DNA of 5,379 bases from Verrucomicrobiales bacterium (lineage in GTDB: Bacteria > Verrucomicrobiota > Verrucomicrobiia > Verrucomicrobiales > Akkermansiaceae), in NCBI GenBank assembly GCA_003527555.1, contig DPWT01000031.1:1-5379 (forward strand). Direction: 5' to 3'. Shown here one piece after another: positions 1 to 5,315 of this stretch. The notes beneath the pieces are model-generated. The model had not been told where the DNA came from. It did not search any database and worked only from the letters and a program-made list of their open reading frames with translations. The translations under genes were made by a program, and so were the position numbers. The stretch's first letter is position 1, and every line of letters begins with the position of its first letter.

Positions 1-13
1 GTACCAGCTCGCG

Positions 14-1138
14 CTATCCCCGTTCGTCCGCGGCTGCGCGGAGCGCGTATTCGTAGCCATTTTTGCAACAAGCACCATAGAGCATGATAAATTGCAATAA
101 TCCTGCAATCGCGACACACCATGCCAGAACATGGGCGGGTGCACCCGAGTCCATCCAATGAACAAACACAGCAAGCCCAATCAGAAAAACAACGTTGAGT
201 AATATCGGTGCAGCCGCCGGAATGCCAAATATTTTAAAGGTATTGAGCACACCGCTCAAATGCGCAACAAGTGCCATAAACAACAAGTAGCAGAAGGTGA
301 TTTGGGAGAGTGTAACCGTGAGCTCAAATGTCTTGGGATCATTGCAGTAAATTTTTAGTGATTGCTCAGGCGCGAATGTATTGCGAGTTGTCACTTCCCC
401 TTCCAGCCATCCATAATTATGGCCATCAGGAAGTCTTATATGCAGCTGCTCGTTATCAAACAACAACAGCTCATCCAGATTAGACCCTTCACTCACACCC
501 ATCAACATGCCTTTGGCTGCATCACTCCCATGAAGTGCTTTCTCCTGCTCCTGCTTATCAAAATCTTGGATCACTGCACTGAGCGGAACCGCATCCCCAC
601 GATTTCCTGTTTGCCAAAATCTCAATGCATTTGAGAAAGTAAATTGACGCTCGTTAGCTTCAATAAATCGCAGCCTCACAATTGAGACGGAACCAACATC
701 GGGCTTTGTAAAATAGATATCACTCGCACCATTGATCTCAACATCGAAGCTCTCATATTGACCAACTTCAGGCGCCATTTCTACCTTGGCCTTAAAACCC
801 GGTACAACCACACCCATAATCCATGGCATACACGGTATGGCCGCAGCCGTTAGAATAAGCAATGCCACAGACAGGCTTGAAAAAGCATTCGATGCGAACC
901 TCATCGCCTCCTCTTTGCCGTCTTTCTCTAGTCGGCGACCAAACATCGGCACGAAAGCCGCATTGAATGCTCCCTCACCAAAAATACGACGAAAGAGATT
1001 TGGAAACCGAAATGCTGAGAAGAATGCATCGCCCAACAGCCCTGACCCGAGGTATCTCGCAATTAAAATATCCCGCAAAAAACCTAACACACGACTTATA
1101 GCCGTGAAGCCAGATACTTTCATCAGGGAACGTAGCAT
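14..1138 (-). CDS. murJ: MurJ/MviN lipid II flippase, C-terminally truncated, with a large periplasmic insertion
   Basis: MurJ is the inner-membrane MOP-superfamily flippase that moves lipid II to the periplasmic face for peptidoglycan synthesis. The N-terminus is typical: SRVLGFLRD (residues 15-23, with R16 and R22 matching E. coli R18 and R24), GDAFF with D37 (E. coli D39), NLFRRIFGEGAFNAAFVP (47-64), and a membrane segment at about 86-112 ending in VVPGF. The family sequence resumes at residue 271 (FELTVTLSQITFCYLL), then SGVLN and AAPILLN, and can be aligned to about residue 367. Residues 116-270 form a hydrophilic insertion where E. coli has about six residues. The frame stops at 374, equivalent to about E. 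coli residue 222 of 511, so roughly the last seven or eight membrane segments are missing. Either the gene is frameshifted or the sequence near the window edge is faulty. It starts at ATG 1138, 53 bp after sua5 on the same strand, without a clear Shine-Dalgarno site. Confidence 0.87.
   Translation of the reverse strand: MLRSLMKVSGFTAISRVLGFLRDILIARYLGSGLLGDAFFSAFRFPNLFRRIFGEGAFNAAFVPMFGRRLEKDGKEEAMRFASNAFSSLSVALLILTAAAIPCMPWIMGVVVPGFKAKVEMAPEVGQYESFDVEINGASDIYFTKPDVGSVSIVRLRFIEANERQFTFSNALRFWQTGNRGDAVPLSAVIQDFDKQEQEKALHGSDAAKGMLMGVSEGSNLDELLLFDNEQLHIRLPDGHNYGWLEGEVTTRNTFAPEQSLKIYCNDPKTFELTVTLSQITFCYLLFMALVAHLSGVLNTFKIFGIPAAAPILLNVVFLIGLAVFVHWMDSGAPAHVLAWCVAIAGLLQFIMLYGACCKNGYEYALRAAADERG
335..790 (-). 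other. MurJ insertion domain, about residues 117-268
   Basis: This is the coding segment for the non-canonical part of MurJ. It lies between the third membrane segment (ending VVPGF) and the fourth (FELTVTLSQITFCYLL), a loop that is periplasmic in the MurJ topology. It has no hydrophobic stretch long enough to cross the membrane. It contains several alternating polar/apolar runs suggesting beta strands, for example FDVEINGAS, SIVRLRFIEA, RQFTFSN, QLHIRLPDG and LKIYCND, with a more helical middle at about residues 186-210 (SAVIQDFDKQEQEKALHG). I do not recognise the fold. A beta-sandwich is one guess. The reading frame is open throughout and there are no flanking direct repeats that would suggest a recent insertion. 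Confidence 0.7.
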
Positions 1139-1191
1139 TTTAAATAATCAACTTTTTATGGTGCATAACGACTGGATGCAAAAGCATTGAA

Positions 1192-2208
1192 CTAATTAAC
1201 GCTGGCTCGACGCAGCCTGTCCATAATAGCCACACCCAGCCCGGTTTCAGAAACAGGTTCAGCAATAATTTCATCGACGCCGCTCTCGTCAAGTTTGCGA
1301 AGAACAAAAAACAACCTCACAGCCGCCTCAGCAAGCTTCCCGTTACCGGGTGATAACTCCTCCACCACATCCCATTCGTGGAGATTGATAAACCCAGCTT
1401 TTTCTGCACCACAGTAACTTAATAGCCCATATTTTTTTTTCCTCTCCGGCTGAAAATCCTCTGGGCTCTTGAGAAGCCGGAGTGGCGTGGTGGGTGCGTA
1501 GTGACTCGCTAACTGACCGGGGGCCTCAGGTGCCTCATTACTTCGAGGTTTTTTGGGGCGCTCTACTTTTCCGAAGCGTTGCAATAGTTCTTTGGTGATT
1601 GGACCTGCACGCAACAAATGGAGGATTGGTTTTTTGTCGCCCGCTTCTGGGCGTATGATAGTGCTCTCAAGTCCTTCCCTGCATGCGCCACCATCAACAA
1701 TAGCAGAGATACGCCCGCCAAGCTCTTTCACCACAGCACTCGCCGACGTTGGGCTAATTCTGCCAAAACGGTTAGCGCTCGGGGCTGCAATTGGATTACC
1801 AAGCCCACGCACAATAGCTTTCATAATTGGATGCCCGCTCATTCGCACAGCCACTGATGACAGACCACTTGTCACAATGCTTGGCACACAGTCTTTTTTC
1901 GGCAGAACCAGCGTAAGAGGTCCAGGCCAAAATGCCTTCATCAGCTTATCAACTAACTCACGTAAATCATCGGGCACTTCCGCCACCTCATCCACCTGTT
2001 CGTAGGATCCAACGTGCACAATTAACGGGTCAAACTCAGGCCGTTCCTTCGCAGCGAAAACCTTAGCAACCGCATCTGCATTCAATGCATCAGCACCCAA
2101 ACCATAAACAGTCTCAGTAGGTAGAGCCACGACATTACCGTCGGACAGGAGCTCCACGACCTCCTTGACAACTTTCTTTTGCGATGCTGGATCAGATGCA
2201 TCAATCAT
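1192..2208 (-). CDS. sua5: L-threonylcarbamoyladenylate synthase, Sua5 type
   Basis: The enzyme makes threonylcarbamoyl-AMP from threonine, bicarbonate and ATP, the first step of the t6A37 modification of ANN-decoding tRNAs, in the cytoplasm. With the ATG at 2208 the product has 338 residues. The YrdC domain fills about 1-205: PTETVYGLGADA (30-41), the KxR motif K54-E-R56, DPLIVHV, WPGPLTLVLP, the SxN motif in APSANRFGRISPT (142-154) and GLESTII. A linker with SHYAP (234-238) leads to the extra C-terminal Sua5 domain, which ends in the familiar ETGLGVAIMDRLRRA. This separates it from the short TsaC form. In-frame alternatives are GTG at 2223 and TTG at 2253. The ATG is preferred because it has a weak GAG six bases upstream and leaves a normal N-terminus, but the GTG would also fit. 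A run of nine A lies within the gene. It is followed by murJ on the same strand and is divergent from aroK. Confidence 0.95.
   Translation of the reverse strand: MIDASDPASQKKVVKEVVELLSDGNVVALPTETVYGLGADALNADAVAKVFAAKERPEFDPLIVHVGSYEQVDEVAEVPDDLRELVDKLMKAFWPGPLTLVLPKKDCVPSIVTSGLSSVAVRMSGHPIMKAIVRGLGNPIAAPSANRFGRISPTSASAVVKELGGRISAIVDGGACREGLESTIIRPEAGDKKPILHLLRAGPITKELLQRFGKVERPKKPRSNEAPEAPGQLASHYAPTTPLRLLKSPEDFQPERKKKYGLLSYCGAEKAGFINLHEWDVVEELSPGNGKLAEAAVRLFFVLRKLDESGVDEIIAEPVSETGLGVAIMDRLRRASVN
1432..1440 (-). repeat. A9 homopolymer inside sua5
   Basis: Nine consecutive T on the plus strand give nine A in the sua5 coding strand, encoding three lysines (257-259 from the ATG start) just after the inter-domain linker. 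Loss of one A would bring a TAA into frame four codons later (AAT ATG GGC TAT TAA), leaving the YrdC domain and linker without the C-terminal domain. Confidence 0.9.
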
Positions 2209-2270
2209 ATGTGTCTCAGTCACGCCGTTGGAAATATCGTATTTCTCAATCAATTAGAAGCTAATACCGC

Positions 2271-2304
2271 ACCTCATCACGATTCCATCATGGATGAGGT
2301 CATC
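2271..2304. repeat. Nested inverted repeats between sua5 and aroK
   Basis: ACCTCATC (2271-2278) and GATGAGGT (2293-2300) form a perfect 8-bp inverted repeat with a 14-base spacer. Inside and overlapping it are TCCAT-C-ATGGA (2284-2294) and GATGA-GG-TCATC (2293-2304). The group lies in the divergent intergenic region, just upstream of the candidate aroK -35 box and just upstream of sua5, where an operator for both genes could sit. No protein that binds it can be named from the sequence. Confidence 0.45.
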
Positions 2305-2312
2305 TCATTTTT

Positions 2313-2340
2313 TTGTCATCCACTATCGCATCATTCTAAT
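2313..2340 (+). promoter_or_regulatory. Candidate sigma70 promoter of aroK
   Basis: TTGTCA (2313-2318, five of six to TTGACA) and TCTAAT (2335-2340, five of six to TATAAT) are separated by 16 bp. Transcription would begin near 2347, leaving a leader of about 12 bases to the ATG at 2360 or about 45 bases to the ATG at 2393. No other promoter this good is seen in the gap. The two positions of mismatch and the AT-rich setting leave some chance of coincidence. Confidence 0.5.
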
Positions 2341-2359
2341 TCTAGCCTAGTATCAAGCC

Positions 2360-2920
2360 ATGAAAATCGACCATCCAGAGACTAATAAACTGATGCGCAA
2401 CATTGTGCTGATCGGATTTATGGGGTCTGGCAAATCGACCATGGGGCGTATTTTACAAAAAAAGATTGGCTATCGTCTCATTGATACCGACCACGCGATT
2501 GAGCAAGAGCAAGGCATGCCCATACCTCAAATTTTTGAACAACATGGAGAAGAACCATTTCGCAACATGGAAACTTCATTGCTTAAAAAACTCATCGATC
2601 AACGATGTCACAACCATGTTATTTCGACCGGTGGAGGCATGGCCGTGAGGGAGGAAAACCAATTACTATTGCGCGAGCTTGGATTCGTTGTCTGGCTGCA
2701 CTGCACCCCGAAAGATATTCTTGCCCACACATCAAACAGCAACCACCGACCACTCCTGCAGTGCGATGACCCCATGGCCGCCATCACCAGCCTACTCGAA
2801 GAACGCAACCCGATGTACGAAAAGGCTGCACATTTGAAAATCAATACAAATGGGCTCGAATTCGACGAGATCACATGTGGTATCTTGGAAAGCGCACGCT
2901 ACCACTTCGGATCAGCATAG
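2360..2920 (+). CDS. aroK: Shikimate kinase
   Basis: Shikimate kinase phosphorylates shikimate at the 3-OH with ATP, the fifth step towards chorismate, in the cytoplasm. The 186-residue product has the full set of family motifs: Walker A GFMGSGKST (19-27), the DTD pair D42 and D44 that bind magnesium and shikimate, R68 in the PFRNMET segment, the STGGG loop (89-93) for shikimate, R130 in the lid (HRPLL) and R149 in ERNPMY near the nucleotide. The length is normal for a single-domain enzyme. The start is uncertain: the ATG at 2393 gives MRNIVLIGFMG, which is the usual family N-terminus, while the ATG at 2360 adds 11 non-conserved residues. Neither has a Shine-Dalgarno site. The gene is divergent from sua5, and a polyprenyl synthase gene follows 92 bp downstream. 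Aromatic head groups for quinones come from this pathway, which may be why the two are neighbours, though that is inference. Confidence 0.95.
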   Translation: MKIDHPETNKLMRNIVLIGFMGSGKSTMGRILQKKIGYRLIDTDHAIEQEQGMPIPQIFEQHGEEPFRNMETSLLKKLIDQRCHNHVISTGGGMAVREENQLLLRELGFVVWLHCTPKDILAHTSNSNHRPLLQCDDPMAAITSLLEERNPMYEKAAHLKINTNGLEFDEITCGILESARYHFGSA

Positions 2921-2940
2921 CCAACCTACGGCATGTTTTT
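2916..2940 (+). terminator. Weak intrinsic terminator candidate after aroK
   Basis: CATAGCC (2916-2922) pairs with GGCATG (2930-2935) through six base pairs with one bulged A, around a seven-base loop. Five T follow at 2936-2940. The hairpin overlaps the aroK stop codon. The stem is short, so termination would probably be partial. A promoter-like element downstream at 2966-2995 fits a transcription boundary here. Confidence 0.35.
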
Positions 2941-2965
2941 CTCGTGACCCAAGCTGTGATAACAT

Positions 2966-2995
2966 TTGCAAAAAACTCATCATGTGTCATATACT
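2966..2995 (+). promoter_or_regulatory. Candidate promoter of the polyprenyl synthase gene
   Basis: TTGCAA (2966-2971, four of six to the -35 consensus) and TATACT (2990-2995, five of six to the -10 consensus) are 18 bp apart. Transcription would start near 3002, about 11 bases before the ATG at 3013, again a very short leader. Support is moderate because the -35 match is weak. Confidence 0.35.
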
Positions 2996-3012
2996 CATGA
3001 CCCATTATTTCC

Positions 3013-4014
3013 ATGCCCTCGATAAAAGCCATACAAGATATCAACACGCCGTTTAAGCTCGTCAAAGCAGAGCTAAAGGATGTGGAGGCTCAAATCCGCG
3101 ATCAAGTTCGTGCCTTTGACCCCTGCGTAGAACCTTATGTTGACTACATTTGCAACACCAACGGAAAACGTATAAGACCTGCACTCGCAATCCTAGCAGG
3201 TGGCGCCACCGGCGGAGTGACATCAGAACATTTGAAGGTAGGTGTCATCCTCGAGCTCATACACATGTCTACACTTGTGCACGATGACATCATCGATGGT
3301 GCCGACACTCGGAGAAACATGCCCACCGCAAATGCGAAGTGGGGTAATGGCATGGCTGTTTTACTAGGCGACGCTCTGTTTTCTCACTCTCTATTGCTTG
3401 CAACTGATTTCGGAGATATCGAGGTTTGTCGCAAAGTTGGCAGAGGTTCACGAGATGTATGTCAAGGTGAGGTGATGCAAACTCAACGTAGATTTGATCT
3501 AACTCTGACGAAAGACGATTATTTCCACATCATTGAGATGAAAACAGGTGCCCTATTTGCGGCCGCCACAGGCATCTCTGCTTACCTCTCAGGCGTGTCC
3601 AAAAAAATCGAAGAGCAATTGTACGACTACGGCATGAAACTCGGCACCGCCTACCAAATTTATGACGACTGCCTGGATCTTGTCGGAACCGAGGAAGAGG
3701 TCGGGAAAACTCTCCGCACAGATCTCGAAAAGGGTAAGCTTACGCTGCCACTACTCAATTTACTAGAAAAAGCCGATCCCGCTCAGCGTGAAAAACTCAA
3801 CAAACGTATCATCGAGCAGCAGCCGCTCGATCTCCCGGTGCTCATCGGCATCGCAGAATACGAAGGATCAGTTGAATCATCCCTCGATACCGCGGCTGAT
3901 TTACTGGTTCAAGCCCGAAACGATCTTGACGTTCTCAGTGACTCCGAGTGGAAAGACGGGCTAGTCCACGTCACCAAATACTTGGATGGCTTGCTGGAAA
4001 AGTGCCGGCAGTAG
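3013..4014 (+). CDS. All-trans long-chain polyprenyl diphosphate synthase (IspB/HepT-like)
   Basis: The enzyme condenses isopentenyl diphosphate units onto an allylic diphosphate to make the isoprenoid tail of menaquinone or ubiquinone, in the cytoplasm. The 333 residues carry all landmarks of the trans-prenyltransferase family: GKRIRP (51-56), the first aspartate-rich motif DDIID (91-95) followed by R100 and R101, MKTG with K177, YQIYDD with Q215, the second aspartate-rich motif DDCLD (218-222), and the basic loop EKGKLTLP (239-246). The context of the first motif, HMSTLVHDD, has small Ser and Thr at positions -5 and -4, where short-chain enzymes carry bulky aromatic residues. This resembles E. 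coli IspB (HTATLLHDD) and points to a long product, about C35-C45. Exact chain length cannot be read from the sequence. The start at ATG 3013 lacks a Shine-Dalgarno site. Other quinone genes are not in the window. Confidence 0.93.
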   Translation: MPSIKAIQDINTPFKLVKAELKDVEAQIRDQVRAFDPCVEPYVDYICNTNGKRIRPALAILAGGATGGVTSEHLKVGVILELIHMSTLVHDDIIDGADTRRNMPTANAKWGNGMAVLLGDALFSHSLLLATDFGDIEVCRKVGRGSRDVCQGEVMQTQRRFDLTLTKDDYFHIIEMKTGALFAAATGISAYLSGVSKKIEEQLYDYGMKLGTAYQIYDDCLDLVGTEEEVGKTLRTDLEKGKLTLPLLNLLEKADPAQREKLNKRIIEQQPLDLPVLIGIAEYEGSVESSLDTAADLLVQARNDLDVLSDSEWKDGLVHVTKYLDGLLEKCRQ

Positions 4015-4040
4015 CCATGAGCTAAGCCAATTTTGTATCC

Positions 4041-4064
4041 AGATTCCCTATGTTACGGGAATCT
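4041..4064. repeat. Perfect 8-bp inverted repeat downstream of the polyprenyl synthase gene
   Basis: AGATTCCC (4041-4048) and GGGAATCT (4057-4064) are exact reverse complements around an eight-base spacer. It starts 26 bases after the polyprenyl synthase stop. No T run follows on either strand, so it is not a classical intrinsic terminator. It could still be a transcript-end stabilising hairpin, a factor-dependent termination signal or a protein-binding palindrome. Confidence 0.5.
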
Positions 4065-4140
4065 CCACACACTAGTCGCCCGGCGTGCAACCATCTGGCG
4101 CTATGTTTTAGCACTTATCAAGCGGCGGAAACTTCGTCGC

Positions 4141-4156
4141 CCCCAAAATATAGTAT
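4141..4156 (+). promoter_or_regulatory. Candidate NrdR box overlapping a -10-like element
   Basis: The 16-mer CCCCAAAATATAGTAT matches the published NrdR-box consensus acaCwAtATaTwGwgt at 12 of 16 positions, including all six strongly conserved ones (C4, A6, A8, T9, T11, G13). It contains TATAGT (4149-4154), five of six to a -10 box, though no convincing -35 lies 16-18 bp upstream. It is 71 bp ahead of the nrdR start, so NrdR could repress its own operon. NrdR boxes usually occur in pairs about 31-32 bp apart. The best partner I find, starting near 4175, matches only 9 of 16 at a less suitable distance. Confidence 0.4.
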
Positions 4157-4227
4157 GTTTTTTTCTTTCAGGGTGCCACATATGCTGTTTCTATGAGCTC
4201 AAGCTATTCCAAACTAGCTACCTCCCC

Positions 4228-4719
4228 ATGCGTTGTATTCAGTGCGGATCACTCAAGGATAAAGTCATCGACTCACGAATGTCGAGGGATGGCACGACCA
4301 CACGGCGACGCAGGGTATGCCTCGCCTGCGACTACCGCTACACAACATACGAGCAAATCGAGCGCACGGAGCTTCAGGTCGTAAAGCGTGACGGAACCAG
4401 AGAATCACTCAACCGAGAGAAAATATTCCGAGGATTGGTCAAAGCATGCGAAAAACGCCCAGTATCCATAGATCGCCTGGATCGAGCCGTGGAGGAAATC
4501 CTAGCTGAGTTACATAAGGACAACCTCACAGAAGTGCCCTCCAGTAGTATTGGTCCACGTGTGATGACCAAGCTACGTGAAATAGATCCTGTTGCATACG
4601 TGCGTTATGTATCCGTATATCGCCAGTTCGAAGATGTCGGAGAATTCATCCGCGAAATTCAGGCACTCGAGCACCGCACGGCTCGAGATCCATACCAACG
4701 CAAACTTTTTAAAGAGTAA
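4228..4719 (+). CDS. nrdR: Transcriptional repressor NrdR
   Basis: NrdR is a zinc-ribbon/ATP-cone repressor that senses ATP and dATP and shuts down ribonucleotide reductase operons by binding NrdR boxes. The start MRCIQCGS at 4228 is the canonical family N-terminus and gives 163 residues, a normal length. The zinc ribbon uses C3, C6, C31 and C34, with the basic stretch TTTRRRRVC (23-31) between the pairs. The ATP-cone covers about 49-139 with VVKRDGTRE (51-59), REKIFRGLVKAC (63-74) and DPVAYVRYVSVYRQF (120-134). No Shine-Dalgarno site is present. The bases before the ATG are pyrimidine-rich (ACCTCCCC). A NrdR-box-like sequence lies 71 bp upstream, suggesting autoregulation. No ribonucleotide reductase gene is in the window. 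The next gene, 31 bp downstream, also appears to carry an ATP-cone-like domain, so the two probably form one operon. Confidence 0.96.
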   Translation: MRCIQCGSLKDKVIDSRMSRDGTTTRRRRVCLACDYRYTTYEQIERTELQVVKRDGTRESLNREKIFRGLVKACEKRPVSIDRLDRAVEEILAELHKDNLTEVPSSSIGPRVMTKLREIDPVAYVRYVSVYRQFEDVGEFIREIQALEHRTARDPYQRKLFKE

Positions 4720-4750
4720 ATCCCTCACCGCAGCTCCACCTCCATACCAA

Positions 4751-5314
4751 ATGATTTGTATCGTAGGAAATCGCCCCGTGCTCCAAGTTGGCCGACAACA
4801 AGTGAGTGGTTATGGCACCGAATGGCTGCGTGATACAATCATACGTGGAGCACAAGCAGCAGAACGCGATGACTTCCCTTTTGTAGATGACTTGCTAGAA
4901 GGCATTCTTCACTATCTTGAAAATAAGTGTCCGTTACGGGTACTTACTGTCGAAGAACTTCATACAAGAGTTCGCCGTATGCTTAAAAGAATTGGCTGTG
5001 AGGCTATCGCCCACACACTCCCTCTGCTTGCTCCACCCGTGACGCTATCACTGTCACGCGCAGCCAAAGAAGCCGGTAACGGATTTGAGTTAGCCTTTTT
5101 CAATAAAGTCCACGATGAGATTGAGGACCTCAAGCTGCATGGAGTTGAAGAGCTCCATTTCACCGGAACGCGCGACTGCGTGAAACTTCTACGCAATGTG
5201 ACTCGCTGGACCACACATTGCGATAAATTACACGAGGAAATCATTACTTTTTTGATGAAACACGGCCAATCAACACTACCCAGTCCTCGCGAAATCAGAC
5301 TCAGCCTAGCGTAA
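4751..5314 (+). CDS. Unrecognised protein with a degenerate ATP-cone-like N-terminal half
   Basis: The 187-residue product is not one I can name. Residues 9-90 align in outline with the ATP-cone of the neighbouring NrdR: a starting strand (VLQVGRQQVSG), a helix (TEWLRDTIIRGAQAAE, against REKIFRGLVKACE), a second helix after a short loop (FVDDLLEGILHYLENK), then LTVEELHTRVRRMLKRIGCEAIAHTL, the counterpart of the SSSIGPRVMTKLREIDPVAYVRY segment. The nucleotide-contacting KRDG signature is absent (GRQQ instead), as is any zinc ribbon. Residues 95-187 are a separate mixed alpha/beta region with VEELHFTGTRDCVKLL (132-147) and a final helix (DKLHEEIITFLMKH). There is no signal peptide or membrane segment. 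The ATG at 4751 is chosen because the longer frame runs back into nrdR. The spacing, 31 bp after nrdR and one base before the HIT gene, indicates an operon. A regulatory or nucleotide-sensing role is inference. Confidence 0.85.
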   Translation: MICIVGNRPVLQVGRQQVSGYGTEWLRDTIIRGAQAAERDDFPFVDDLLEGILHYLENKCPLRVLTVEELHTRVRRMLKRIGCEAIAHTLPLLAPPVTLSLSRAAKEAGNGFELAFFNKVHDEIEDLKLHGVEELHFTGTRDCVKLLRNVTRWTTHCDKLHEEIITFLMKHGQSTLPSPREIRLSLA

Positions 5315-5315
5315 T

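Larger units (their letters stand above)
4015..4227 (+). other. Intergenic region upstream of nrdR
   Basis: This 213-bp gap holds no recognisable gene. Besides the perfect inverted repeat at 4041-4064 it contains a GC-rich hairpin, GCGGCG (4122-4127) with CGTCGC (4135-4140), six pairs including one G-T, directly before the NrdR-box-like sequence at 4141-4156. The frame of nrdR stays open back to 4033, but the translation there is not family-like and includes the regulatory-looking sequences, so it is read as non-coding leader. Confidence 0.6.

Noticed and set aside
362..634. Plus-strand open frame of 90 codons opposite the murJ insertion
   Set aside because: Its translation resembles no known family and has shadow-like composition. 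The minus-strand frame through the same bases is continuous with clear MurJ sequence on both sides.
786..1190. Plus-strand open frame opposite the murJ N-terminus
   Set aside because: It lies opposite the strongly conserved SRVLGF, DAFF and RRIFGEGAF segments of MurJ, and its own product shows no motif.
1553..2005. Plus-strand open frame of 150 codons opposite sua5
   Set aside because: It mirrors the most conserved part of the YrdC domain in the opposite strand. The product is low in recognisable features.
4041..4064. Intrinsic terminator for the polyprenyl synthase gene
   Set aside because: The hairpin is perfect but is followed by CCACACACTAG, without the T run such a terminator needs.
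4175..4190. Second NrdR box near the candidate at 4141
   Set aside because: Only 9 of 16 positions match, key positions C4 and T11 fail, and the distance of 34 bp is not the usual 31-32.
4033..4227. N-terminal extension of nrdR by 65 codons
   Set aside because: NrdR proteins begin at MRCIQCGS or close to it. The extension is not family-like, includes an inverted repeat and the NrdR-box-like site, and is better read as leader.
4592..4750. Longer start for the gene after nrdR
   Set aside because: The extra 53 codons would overlap the end of nrdR in another frame and read as a shadow. The ATG at 4751 begins directly before the first predicted strand.
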